A stretch of DNA of 64,000 nucleotides from Pseudomonas sp. S09G 359 (GTDB lineage: Bacteria; Pseudomonadota; Gammaproteobacteria; Pseudomonadales; Pseudomonadaceae): NCBI RefSeq assembly GCF_002843605.1, contig NZ_CP025263.1, positions 2,633,501 through 2,697,500 of the forward strand, written 5' to 3'. How positions within the stretch are numbered: the first letter of the stretch is position 1; each line of letters opens with the position of its first letter. The notes under the pieces are model-generated. The model ran no database searches, was not told where the DNA came from, and was given only the letters and a program-made list of their open reading frames with translations. Both the position numbers and the translations under genes were made by a program. Shown here one piece after another: positions 9,162 through 16,863 of this stretch.

Positions 9162-9632
9162 ATGCCCGTGAGTTTGGATCGCACTGACAAAGCGCTTTTA
9201 AACGCGTTGCAGGGTAACGCCCGTTTAACGGTTGCCGAGCTGGCCGACCGGGTGTCCCTGACCACTTCACCGTGCTGGCGCCGGGTGCGTAATCTGGAAG
9301 AGAGCGGGGTGATCAGCGGATATCAGGCGATACTCTCGCCCAAGGCGCTGGGGTATGGGGTGACAGCGTTTGTCAGCATCATGATGGACAGCCATACCCA
9401 GGAAATCGCTCGGGCGTTTGAGCAGCGGTTGCTGGAGATTCCTGAGGTTGTGGCGTGCCATAACGTGTCGGGGCGCTATGACTTTCTGCTGGAGGTGGTG
9501 GCCAAAGACCTGGAGTCGTTTGGGGAGTTTGCGCGGGAGGTGTTGCAGACGTTGCCGTGCGTTAAGGAGATTTATTCGAGTTTTTCTTATAAGTCGGTGC
9601 GGGCGTTGCGGGTGATTCCGTTGCCCGGGTGA
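9162..9632 (+). CDS. mdeR: Lrp/AsnC-family regulator, likely MdeR of megL
   Basis: A 156-aa regulator. The ATG at 9162 is preceded by AGAGG; an upstream in-frame extension to 9084 lacks a ribosome binding site and runs into the divergent promoter. Residues 1-60 form the Lrp helix-turn-helix (LDRTDKALLNALQGNARLTVAELADRV, broken by CWRRVRNLEESGVI), and the rest is the RAM ligand-binding fold ending in VKEIYSSFSYKSVR. Lrp-family regulators next to amino-acid degradation genes usually sense the substrate and activate the neighbour; in P. putida MdeR does this for the methionine gamma-lyase gene. The 123-bp AT-rich gap to megL should hold both promoters. Confidence 0.88.
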   Translation: MPVSLDRTDKALLNALQGNARLTVAELADRVSLTTSPCWRRVRNLEESGVISGYQAILSPKALGYGVTAFVSIMMDSHTQEIARAFEQRLLEIPEVVACHNVSGRYDFLLEVVAKDLESFGEFAREVLQTLPCVKEIYSSFSYKSVRALRVIPLPG

Positions 9633-9667
9633 GTGGGTGTATATCCGTTATTTGGGTAACGGCTGAT

Positions 9668-10313
9668 ATTGGTTCCGCTCTTACAGCGGGTCACTTTTGG
9701 AAGGACCCAAAAGTAACCAAAAGGTCCTCGCCCCACCACTCGGCACCTCGCTTAGGCTCGGTGTGCCCATAATCCGACAGTGATTTGGGGGGCCGCCGCC
9801 ACGCGCCATCCATGGCGCGGGGCGGCTAAACCGGCATCCCTGCCGGTTTACCCCCCAAATCACTGTCGAATTCCGGCCAGCGTGGTTGACGGGGCGATTT
9901 CAGATCAAAATCAAAAGCCAAAGCAGATCAAAAGCAGAGCACGGCGGCCTAGTAGCCGACCTGAGTGGTTAGATCAAAAGCGCTGTTGCTCTGCTGTGTT
10001 TTTGCTGTGGCCCTTACATCCTTTTCGCTGACGAAGTCAGCGGTCTTTTGATCTGCGCTGTTGATCTTGATCTTGATCTTAGGCGCCCCGTTAAACACGC
10101 TGGCCGAACGCAGGCTTGAATCCGTGGGTAACCCGGCAGGACGCCGGGTTAGCCGCGATGGGCCAGGGATGGCCCATGGCGGCGGCCCACGGATTCAAGC
10201 CGGAGTGAGGGCACACCGAGCCTAGGCGAGGTGCCGAGTGTTGGGGCAAGAGCCCTTTTGGTTACTTTTGGGGCTCTTTTCCAAAAGTGACCCGCTGTAA
10301 GAGCGGAACCAAT
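9668..10313. repeat. 646-bp composite inverted-repeat element
   Basis: Non-coding element bounded by near-identical inverted arms of about 101 bp (9668-9768) and 105 bp (10209-10313); both read inward from ATTGGTTCCGCTCTTACAGC. Inside the left arm is a nested hairpin (GACAGTGATTTGGGG at 9775 pairing with its complement ending near 9868), and inside the right arm a second one based on GGCTTGAATCCGTGG (10111 to 10201). The centre (9900-10085) carries many GATCAAAAGC/GATCTTGATCTT repeats. No transposase or open reading frame with coding character is present. It resembles long dispersed intergenic repeats of P. fluorescens genomes rather than an insertion sequence, and separates mdeR from the next operon. 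Confidence 0.75.
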
Positions 10314-10344
10314 AGCCGCCGTTACCGCAGCAACGGATATGTAC

Positions 10345-10384
10345 ACCGACAAACCGACAAACCGACAAACCGACAAACCGCCAA
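10345..10384 (+). repeat. Tandem octamer repeat ACCGACAA, five copies
   Basis: Four perfect copies of ACCGACAA plus a fifth with one change (ACCGCCAA), 82 bp upstream of the ATG at 10467 and just outside the large inverted-repeat element. Copy number could change by slippage and alter promoter spacing of the downstream operon. Confidence 0.85.
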
Positions 10385-10466
10385 ACAGCACGTACATCCA
10401 ATTTTCCCTCCCCCCATCGCGGCAAACTCCCTGCATCGCTGAAACTTCAAGGCAGAGGGGCACCCC

Positions 10467-11057
10467 ATGGAACCAGCACCCAAGACAGGGCCTGACGAAG
10501 TCGTCACCCTGGTGGTCAAACACCTGATCAAAGCCGGCCGGGAGGCCGACTACGAAGCCTGGCTACGCCGCATCGTGCGCATCGCCGGCGAGCGCCCGGG
10601 CCACCTCGGTGTTGACGTGGTACGCAGCAAACAGGCGGGCCTGGCCCTGTTCACCTGCATATTGCGCTACCGCTCCACCGATGACCTGGAAACCTGGCTC
10701 GACTCCCCCGAGCGCAAAACCCTGATCACCGAAGCCACCCCCATGCTGGCCGACGGCGACAACACCGAAATCGGCGCAGTCAACGAATTCTGGTTCAACC
10801 CCGAAACTGAACACGCCGCGAAGCCGCCGCGCTGGAAGCAGGCGGTGGTCACCCTGTGTGTAATCCTGCCGCTGACCCTGCTGGTACCGATCGTGTGGGG
10901 GCCGATCCTGCGCCTGCACCCGTTCCTGTCCAATTACGTGGTCGCCACCTTCCTGGTCACCGTGACCATCGTGTTGCTGGTGGTCTACCTGCTGATGCCG
11001 GCGGCCACCCGCCTGTTCGCTCCCTGGCTTGAAGCCTCTGTAAAGGAAACCCTATGA
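10467..11057 (+). CDS. ABM-domain protein with C-terminal membrane helices
   Basis: A 196-aa protein. Residues 10-105 match the ferredoxin-like antibiotic-biosynthesis-monooxygenase (ABM) fold: VTLVVKHLIKAGREADYEAW, GHLGVDVV, FTCILRYRSTDDLETWLDSPE. Residues 125-185 hold two hydrophobic helices (VVTLCVILPLTLLVPIVWG and FLVTVTIVLLVVYLLM). Such two-part proteins are common in pseudomonads and are thought to act on small aromatic or carbonyl compounds or shield cells from them; the substrate is unknown. Its stop overlaps the next ATG by 4 bp, so it is translationally coupled to the amidohydrolase, with a YcaC hydrolase third in the operon. Confidence 0.8.
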   Translation: MEPAPKTGPDEVVTLVVKHLIKAGREADYEAWLRRIVRIAGERPGHLGVDVVRSKQAGLALFTCILRYRSTDDLETWLDSPERKTLITEATPMLADGDNTEIGAVNEFWFNPETEHAAKPPRWKQAVVTLCVILPLTLLVPIVWGPILRLHPFLSNYVVATFLVTVTIVLLVVYLLMPAATRLFAPWLEASVKETL

Positions 11058-12892
11058 ACGCCGATCTGATTCTGTTCAATGGCCAATTCCACACTGTGGA
11101 CCGTGAAAACCCGCGCGCAACCGCCGTCGCCATCAGCCAGGGGCGGTTCGTGGCCGTCGGTACCGACGGTGAAGCCATGGCCCTGCGTGGCAGTGGTACC
11201 CAGGTCATCGACCTCAAGGGCCGCACCGTGATCCCCGGCCTCAACGACTCGCACCTGCACCTGATCCGTGGCGGGCTGAACTACAACCTCGAACTGCGCT
11301 GGGAAGGCGTACCGTCCCTGGCCGATGCCCTGCGTATGCTCAAGGACCAGGCCGACCGTACCCCCACGCCGCAATGGGTGCGCGTGGTCGGTGGCTGGAA
11401 CGAATTCCAGTTTGCCGAAAAACGCATGCCGACCCTGGAAGAGCTCAACCAGGCCGCGCCTGACACCCCGGTGTTCGTGCTGCACCTGTATGACCGCGCC
11501 TTGCTCAACCGCGCCGCCCTGCGCGTGGCCGGCTACACCAAGGACACGCCGAACCCGCCGGGTGGCGAGATCGTGCGTGACAGCAACGGCAACCCCACCG
11601 GCATGCTGGTGGCGCGGCCCAACGCGATGATCCTGTATTCCACGCTCGCCAAGGGCCCGAAACTGCCCCTGGAATATCAGGTCAACTCAACCCGCCAGTT
11701 CATGCGCGAACTCAATCGCCTGGGCCTCACCAGTGCGATCGACGCCGGCGGTGGTTTCCAGAACTACCCCGATGACTACGCGGTGATCGAGCAACTGGCC
11801 AAGGACCAACAGCTGACAGTACGCATCGCCTACAACCTGTTCACCCAGAAGCCCAAGGAAGAGCTCAGCGACTTCAAGAACTGGACCGGCAGCGTCACCC
11901 TGCATCAGGGCGATGACTACCTGCGCCACAACGGCGCCGGCGAGATGCTGGTGTTTTCGGCCGCCGACTTCGAAGACTTCCTTGAGCCGCGCCCCGACCT
12001 GCCGCTGACCATGGAGCAGGAACTGGAACCGGTGGTGCGCCACTTGGTGGAGCAGCGCTGGCCGTTCCGCCTGCACGCCACCTATGACGAATCCATCTCG
12101 CGCATGCTCGACGTGTTCGAGAAGGTCAACCGCGACATCCCCTTCAATGGCTTGCCGTGGTTCTTCGACCACGCCGAAACCATCACTCCGAAAAACATCG
12201 AGCGCGTGCGTGCCCTTGGCGGCGGTATTGCGATCCAGGACCGCATGGCGTTCCAGGGCGAGTACTTCGTTGAGCGCTACGGTGCCAAGGCGGCTGAGGC
12301 CACGCCCCCGATCAAGCGCATGCTCGCTGAAGGCGTACCGGTAGGCGCGGGCACCGATGCCACCCGAGTGTCCAGCTACAACCCGTGGACCTCGCTGTAC
12401 TGGATGGTCAGCGGGCGCACCGTGGGTGGCCTGGAGTTGCACGCCGAAGGCCTGCCGCGCCTCACCGCGTTGGAGCTGTTCACCCATGGCAGCGCCTGGT
12501 TCTCGTCCGAGCAGGGCAAGAAAGGCCAGATCAAGGTCGGCCAATTGGCGGATGTCGCCGCGCTGTCGGCGGACTTTTTCAGCGTCGATGAAGAAGCCAT
12601 CAAATGGATCGAATCGGTACTCACCGTAGTCGGCGGCAAGGTGGTGTACGGCGCCGGCGACTTCGAAGATTTCGCACCACCACGCGTGCCGGTGCTGCCG
12701 GACTGGTCGCCGGTGGTGAAAGTGCCGGGTCACTGGCGTCCGACGTCGCCACTGCAAGCGCAAGTTCACCAGTGCAGCGGCCCGTGCGGCGTGCACTCCC
12801 ACAGCCACGAGAAAGCCCGGCTTTCCAGCGCGCCCGTCAGCGACTTCCAGGGGTTCTGGGGTGCATTCGGCTGCTCGTGCTTTGCGTTCTGA
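11054..12892 (+). CDS. YtcJ-like metal-dependent amidohydrolase
   Basis: A 612-aa amidohydrolase of the YtcJ/NfdA type. The first metal ligands lie in GLNDSHLHLIRGG (about residues 63-75), later ligand histidines in RLHATYDES and WFFDHAETI, and the final catalytic aspartate in VGAGTDATRVS. Members hydrolyse N-formyl or amide bonds of unusual small molecules; the real substrate is not evident. The last 45 residues are unusual: a Cys/His-rich tail (HQCSGPCGVHSHSH, then GCSCFAF at the extreme C-terminus) that may bind an extra metal. It is coupled to the ABM protein by an ATGA overlap and followed after 30 bp by ycaC, suggesting a three-step route for an amide or carbamate compound. Confidence 0.85.
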   Translation: MNADLILFNGQFHTVDRENPRATAVAISQGRFVAVGTDGEAMALRGSGTQVIDLKGRTVIPGLNDSHLHLIRGGLNYNLELRWEGVPSLADALRMLKDQADRTPTPQWVRVVGGWNEFQFAEKRMPTLEELNQAAPDTPVFVLHLYDRALLNRAALRVAGYTKDTPNPPGGEIVRDSNGNPTGMLVARPNAMILYSTLAKGPKLPLEYQVNSTRQFMRELNRLGLTSAIDAGGGFQNYPDDYAVIEQLAKDQQLTVRIAYNLFTQKPKEELSDFKNWTGSVTLHQGDDYLRHNGAGEMLVFSAADFEDFLEPRPDLPLTMEQELEPVVRHLVEQRWPFRLHATYDESISRMLDVFEKVNRDIPFNGLPWFFDHAETITPKNIERVRALGGGIAIQDRMAFQGEYFVERYGAKAAEATPPIKRMLAEGVPVGAGTDATRVSSYNPWTSLYWMVSGRTVGGLELHAEGLPRLTALELFTHGSAWFSSEQGKKGQIKVGQLADVAALSADFFSVDEEAIKWIESVLTVVGGKVVYGAGDFEDFAPPRVPVLPDWSPVVKVPGHWRPTSPLQAQVHQCSGPCGVHSHSHEKARLSSAPVSDFQGFWGAFGCSCFAF

Positions 12893-12922
12893 TTACCCAA
12901 ACCCCCGTTAGGAGATAACCCC

Positions 12923-13540
12923 ATGGCTTACAATCGTTTGAACAAAGATGACGCCGTCGTTCTGTTGGTCGATCACCAGACTGGCTTGATCTCCCTGGTG
13001 CAGGATTTCTCCCCGAACGAGTTCAAGAACAACGTGCTGGCCCTGGCCGATGTTGCCAAGTTCTTCAACCTGCCAACCATCCTGACCACCAGTTTTGAAG
13101 GTGGCCCCAACGGCCCACTGGTTCCAGAACTCAAGGCCCTGTTCCCGGACGCGCCGTACATTGCCCGCCCCGGCCAGATCAACGCGTGGGACAACGAAGA
13201 CTTCGTCAAGGCCGTCAAGGCGACCGGCCGCAAGCAGATCATCATCGCCGGTGTGGTGACGGATGTGTGCGTAGCGTTCCCGACCCTGTGCGCCCTGGAC
13301 GAAGGCTTCGAGGTGTTCGTCGTCACCGACGCTTCAGGTACTTTCAACGAAACCGTGCAACAGGCTGCCTGGGCACGTATGACCGCTGCCGGCGCACAAC
13401 TGGTGAACTGGTTCTCCGTAGCGTGCGAGCTGCAAGTGGACTGGCGCAACGACATGGAAGGCCTGGCCAACCTGCTGTCGCCGCGCATCCCTAACTACCG
13501 CAACCTGATGAACAGCTACTCCGCATTCACGGCCAAATAA
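12923..13540 (+). CDS. ycaC: YcaC-like cysteine hydrolase (isochorismatase fold)
   Basis: A 205-aa protein very similar to E. coli YcaC along its whole length (VVLLVDHQTGL, LTTSFEGGPNGPLVPEL, INAWDNEDFVKAVKATG, YRNLM). The catalytic cysteine is Cys116 in GVVTDVCVAF and the partner aspartate is Asp17 in VDHQ. The family has the isochorismatase fold with a Cys/Asp/Lys-type centre and is predicted to hydrolyse amides or imides. It has AGGAGA upstream and is the third gene of the ABM-amidohydrolase operon. Substrate unknown. Confidence 0.88.
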   Translation: MAYNRLNKDDAVVLLVDHQTGLISLVQDFSPNEFKNNVLALADVAKFFNLPTILTTSFEGGPNGPLVPELKALFPDAPYIARPGQINAWDNEDFVKAVKATGRKQIIIAGVVTDVCVAFPTLCALDEGFEVFVVTDASGTFNETVQQAAWARMTAAGAQLVNWFSVACELQVDWRNDMEGLANLLSPRIPNYRNLMNSYSAFTAK

Positions 13541-13567
13541 GCTGCCCTCCAGCCTGTAGGTAATCAG

Positions 13568-13595
13568 TGTGGGAGGGGGCAAGCCCCCTCCCACA
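13568..13595. repeat. Single REP palindrome, possible terminator
   Basis: GTGGGAGGGGGC-AAG-CCCCCTCCCAC forms a 12-bp GC stem with a 3-nt loop, 28 bp after the ycaC stop. It is one unit of the palindrome that occurs in pairs elsewhere in the window, and here may end the operon's transcript. Confidence 0.75.
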
Positions 13596-13658
13596 TTTGA
13601 TTTGTAGTGCTGCGACCATGCGGTTATAAACCATCAAAATGTCCACCGAGAAGCGACA

Positions 13659-14540
13659 ATGAACCCCTTCGAAGACATGCGCCTGTTCTGCCAGGTCATG
13701 GAATCCGGCAGCTTCACCGCCGCCGCCGAACAGCTGGGCCTGTCCAAGCAGTTTGTCAGCCGCCGCCTGATCCAGCTGGAAGACCGCCTCGGCGTGCGCC
13801 TGCTCAACCGGTCCACACGCCGCTTGGACGTAACGCCCCTGGGGCAGAGTTACTACGAATCCGCCTTGCGTCTGCTCAGTGAAGTGGAGCAAGTGGAGCA
13901 GGGCATCGCCGGCCAGAACAGCGAGCCGCGTGGCACCATTCGCCTCAGCGCGCCACTGTCATTTGCCATGGCTCACCTGGGCTGCCTGTTGCCGCTGTTT
14001 CTGCAGCGCAATCCCCAGGTCGCGGTAGAAGTCGACCTCAGCGACCGCCCCGTAGACCTGATCGGCGAAGGCTATGATTTGGTACTGCGCATCGGCACCC
14101 TGGAAGATTCCACCCTGATTGCCCGCCGCATCGCGAGCATCCCGCGTGTGTACTGCGCCAGCCCCGACTACCTGGCCCGGCGCGGCACCCCGCAGAAGCC
14201 CGATGACCTCGCCGAGCACGACTGCCTGCCCTATGGCCATGGCCGTCAGGTGCAATGGCGTTTCAAAGGCAAGCTGCAAGCGCTGAACGTGTGTGGGCGC
14301 ATGCGGGTCAACAACGGTGACTTGCTGCGCGACACTGCCATTGCCGGCCTGGGGGTTACCTATTTGCCGACCTTTATCGTCGGCGACGCCTTGAAGGACG
14401 GGCGCCTGGTCAGTGTGCTGGATGACTTTGCGCCCGAAGACCTGACCCTGTCGGCGGTGTATCCCCAGCACCGGCAAAGCTCAAGGCCGGTGCAGGCGCT
14501 GGTAGATTTTTTGCGCGAGCAACTGGCTAGCGGCTGTTGA
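13659..14540 (+). CDS. LysR-family transcriptional regulator
   Basis: A 293-aa regulator of the CrgA/DmlR-like LysR branch. The N-terminal winged helix-turn-helix is clear (MRLFCQVMESGSFTAAAEQLG, SKQFVSRRLIQLEDRLGVRLL, RRLDVTPLG), followed by the periplasmic-binding-like effector domain (RGTIRLSAPLSFA, YDLVLRIGTLEDSTLIARRI, VTYLPTFIVGDAL). It follows ycaC in the same direction but is separated by a REP, so probably has its own promoter. Its last 14 bp overlap the convergent AraC gene. Target unknown. Confidence 0.88.
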   Translation: MNPFEDMRLFCQVMESGSFTAAAEQLGLSKQFVSRRLIQLEDRLGVRLLNRSTRRLDVTPLGQSYYESALRLLSEVEQVEQGIAGQNSEPRGTIRLSAPLSFAMAHLGCLLPLFLQRNPQVAVEVDLSDRPVDLIGEGYDLVLRIGTLEDSTLIARRIASIPRVYCASPDYLARRGTPQKPDDLAEHDCLPYGHGRQVQWRFKGKLQALNVCGRMRVNNGDLLRDTAIAGLGVTYLPTFIVGDALKDGRLVSVLDDFAPEDLTLSAVYPQHRQSSRPVQALVDFLREQLASGC

Positions 14541-15564
14541 ATAGCTGGCGGATCAGGTTCGGCGTGCTGCCGGTCCAACGCTTGAACGAGCGCCGGAAGT
14601 TTGCCGCATCGTTGAAGTTCAGGTACGCCGCCACTGCCTCATTGCTGTAGCCCTTGACCTGATACAGGTGCAACGCCACCTGCTTGCGTACCCGGTCGAC
14701 CTGTTGCTGATAACCGGTGTCGTGCTTGTGCAGCTTGCGCTTGAAGGTCGCCGGGCTCATGGCGAAGGCCTGGGCAGCCTGTTCAAGGCTGGGGGGCTGG
14801 CGCACCTGGGCGTGCAGGTAGTCGTAGAGGCAGTCGAGAAAGCTACCGGTAAAGCCCAACTGGTCGATCTGCTCGCGGGCTTGTCGACGCGCGACCTGGC
14901 CGGCCGTGGCCGAGGCGCCAGGCCAGGCGCGAGTCAGGTATTCGCGGGGGATACAGAGCATGTCCAGCGGGCGCTCGAAGCGTGTGCCTTCACCCAGGTG
15001 CACCCAGTACTGTTCGACATAACGCGGCTCGGCATGGCTGAAACTGCACACCCAAGGCAGGCGCTCGCCACTGAGCCATTGGCTCATGGCAATCAGCGAG
15101 GTCATGCTTGCTTCCAGCAGAAAGCGCCAGTGTTCCCCGGCTCCGCAGTTGTCCAGCCAGTACAGGTAGGCGTGGTGCTCATCCAGCTCCAATTGCAGGG
15201 TCACCAGCGGGCTGAGCAGCACCTGTTGCTCGATGAGGATTTCCAGGGCCTGGTGCAGGTTTTGCGCATGCCCCAGGGCATGGCTGGCTGCGCCGTAATA
15301 GCCCGGTAACAAGCGCTGGCCGAATAGAAAACTGCTGTCGTCGGCGTCGAGTAACTTGCGGCTGTTGCCGATCAGCGCCAGAAACTGCTGCGGGCTCAAC
15401 CGCGCGTTACCGGCCAGGATGTCTTCGTGGAACAACCCGGTGCCGCGCAGCAGGCGATGGCTGTCGATGTCGCGGGACAACGCCAGGTCGATCAGTGTGG
15501 CGGGCTGGTAGTGCCCGGGGATGAAGCGCGTATCCGCCTCATACCAAGCTGTTTTCACGGCCAT
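14527..15564 (-). CDS. AraC-family regulator with arabinose-binding-type N-terminus
   Basis: A 345-aa regulator of the OruR/ArgR-like Pseudomonas branch. The N-terminal two thirds match the arabinose-binding domain found in this subgroup; the C-terminal 90 residues form the double helix-turn-helix (PSLEQAAQAFAMSPATFKRKL, then GYSNEAVAAYLNFNDAANFRRSFKRWTG split over two helices). Its ATG lies 1 nt after the stop of the upstream GGDEF gene, so the two form an operon that starts behind a Pho box. It may be a phosphate-starvation-controlled regulator; targets unknown. Confidence 0.88.
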   Translation of the reverse strand: MAVKTAWYEADTRFIPGHYQPATLIDLALSRDIDSHRLLRGTGLFHEDILAGNARLSPQQFLALIGNSRKLLDADDSSFLFGQRLLPGYYGAASHALGHAQNLHQALEILIEQQVLLSPLVTLQLELDEHHAYLYWLDNCGAGEHWRFLLEASMTSLIAMSQWLSGERLPWVCSFSHAEPRYVEQYWVHLGEGTRFERPLDMLCIPREYLTRAWPGASATAGQVARRQAREQIDQLGFTGSFLDCLYDYLHAQVRQPPSLEQAAQAFAMSPATFKRKLHKHDTGYQQQVDRVRKQVALHLYQVKGYSNEAVAAYLNFNDAANFRRSFKRWTGSTPNLIRQLFNSR

Positions 15565-15565
15565 C

Positions 15566-16480
15566 TCAGGCGCTTTTCGCCAGCGGTTGCTTGGCCCTGG
15601 CCAGCCCCAGGTTGAGGCGCTTGAGCAAGTCGTGGGGCGCTTCGTCCAGGGCCATTACCACAGCGGTGGTTGCGGCCAGTTGCAGGCGCTCACCGTGCAG
15701 GCGGGTTTTGTGCGCCAGGCCGCGTACCGCCTGCTGCAACTCCAGCGCGAGCCCTTGGGCCTGGTGCTCGCCGGTATTGGGCAGCAGCACCACAAAGCGG
15801 TCGCCCGCCAAGCGGCACAGCAGGTCCTGGCGGCGCAGGTTGAGCAACAGCAGATGGCTGAGGGCCTGGAGTACCGCGTCACCCTCGGTATGCCCGTAGG
15901 CCTGGTTGATGGCGGCGAAGTTGTCCAGGTCCAGGGCCACCAACGACAGCGGTTGTTGTCTCTCGCGGCTGTCGTGCAGGCTGTCGGCCAACTGGCGCTT
16001 GAGGTAATCGGCACCGGCCAGGGGCGTGAGTTTGTCGAACAGCCGATGCTCGCGGAACAACCGTTCGCGTTTTTCCATCTGCGCGCTGATCGCCAACTGC
16101 TCGCGGTGCCAGTGGTAGATGCCGATGGTCAGCAGGATCATACCCACCGGCATCGGCCCGGACTCCAGCCAATGGTCCCAGGTGATGCTATCGGGCAGGC
16201 GGATAAATTCGTCGAGGCTGTCGATCCACCAGGAAAAGAAGATGCACGACAGGCCCAGCGCCAGGTAATTGGTGACGCGCCCGGCGGGGCGGCTTTTCAG
16301 CACCAGGCCCAGCCAGACCAGGGCGAGCAGGGCCGAGCCGCCTTCGCCGAAGATGTCCAGCCACACCCATTCGCTGAAGCTTTTAAGCTCGCCGCAGGCC
16401 AGGTGCAGGATCAGCCCGGCGTTGGCGGCGATCAGCAACAAGGCGAGTTTCCAGCGATGGGGTTTGAGCACGGAAAACAT
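15566..16480 (-). CDS. Membrane protein with degenerate GGDEF domain
   Basis: A 304-aa inner-membrane protein with about four N-terminal helices (near residues 11-28, 48-62, 72-88, 110-125), a short coiled linker, and a GGDEF fold from about residue 145 (LSLVALDLDNFAAINQAYGH, GDAVLQALSHLL). The signature is AGDRF at residues 225-229 instead of GG(D/E)EF, so the catalytic acidic residue is Arg. Diguanylate cyclase activity is therefore doubtful; it could bind nucleotide as a sensor or act through its membrane part. The motif LCRL just before it sits where an I-site might be, but RxxD is absent. It heads an operon with the AraC gene and is divergent from the phytate receptor, with Pho boxes facing both ways. 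Confidence 0.85.
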   Translation of the reverse strand: MFSVLKPHRWKLALLLIAANAGLILHLACGELKSFSEWVWLDIFGEGGSALLALVWLGLVLKSRPAGRVTNYLALGLSCIFFSWWIDSLDEFIRLPDSITWDHWLESGPMPVGMILLTIGIYHWHREQLAISAQMEKRERLFREHRLFDKLTPLAGADYLKRQLADSLHDSRERQQPLSLVALDLDNFAAINQAYGHTEGDAVLQALSHLLLLNLRRQDLLCRLAGDRFVVLLPNTGEHQAQGLALELQQAVRGLAHKTRLHGERLQLAATTAVVMALDEAPHDLLKRLNLGLARAKQPLAKSA

Positions 16481-16532
16481 GGCCGCGAGTCCTTGGATGA
16501 TTCAGTCGTGGGCGCCAGCACAGCAGATGGAT

Positions 16533-16550
16533 GTGACGGTTGCGTGACGG
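16533..16550 (-). promoter_or_regulatory. Pho box upstream of the GGDEF-AraC operon
   Basis: On the minus strand CCGTCAC-GCAA-CCGTCAC: two direct 7-mers separated by 4 nt, against the PhoB consensus CTGTCA(T/C)-N4-CTGTCA(T/C), each 6 of 7. It lies 53 nt before the ATG at 16480. Confidence 0.6.
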
Positions 16551-16601
16551 TGGGGGAGGGTCGAATCAGCTCAGCTCACCCGCGCGGCGGATCAAAAAAT
16601 A

Positions 16602-16689
16602 TGGGAAGGGGCTTGCCCCCGATAGCGGTGTATCAGCCAGCAGACAGGCCAACTGACCCACCGCTATCGGGGGCAAGCCCCCTCCCACA
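16602..16689. repeat. REPIN (paired inverted REP)
   Basis: Two inverted copies of GGGAGGGGGCTTGCCCCCGATAGCGG about 88 bp end to end, with a variable centre, in the divergent gap between the GGDEF gene and the phytate receptor gene. It lies between the two Pho boxes and may insulate the promoters. Confidence 0.85.
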
Positions 16690-16771
16690 GTTGATCTGCG
16701 CAGGTCATTTCAGCTCATTCCGGGTTGATAACCCGATAAAACCCCCGGTTTACGGGCCTCGACGCCAACCC

Positions 16772-16789
16772 CTGTCACAGAACCGTCAT
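16772..16789 (+). promoter_or_regulatory. Pho box upstream of the phytate receptor gene
   Basis: CTGTCAC-AGAA-CCGTCAT: first 7-mer fits the PhoB consensus fully and second 6 of 7, with the exact 4-nt spacer. It ends 74 nt before the ATG, and a weak -10 (TAGCTT, 16800-16805) follows at the expected distance. Implies induction by phosphate starvation. Confidence 0.72.
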
Positions 16790-16863
16790 CCCCCACCCCT
16801 AGCTTGCCCTCCCAGTTGCCGGGCCTCTTGCCTGGCGCCAACGGATTCTTTGGGGAGGATTGC

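Noticed and set aside
9668..10313. Insertion sequence or miniature transposon with transposase
   Set aside because: No coding frame with transposase features inside and no target duplication could be recognised at the ends.
10345..10384. CRISPR array
   Set aside because: Contiguous 8-bp units without spacers; a simple tandem repeat.
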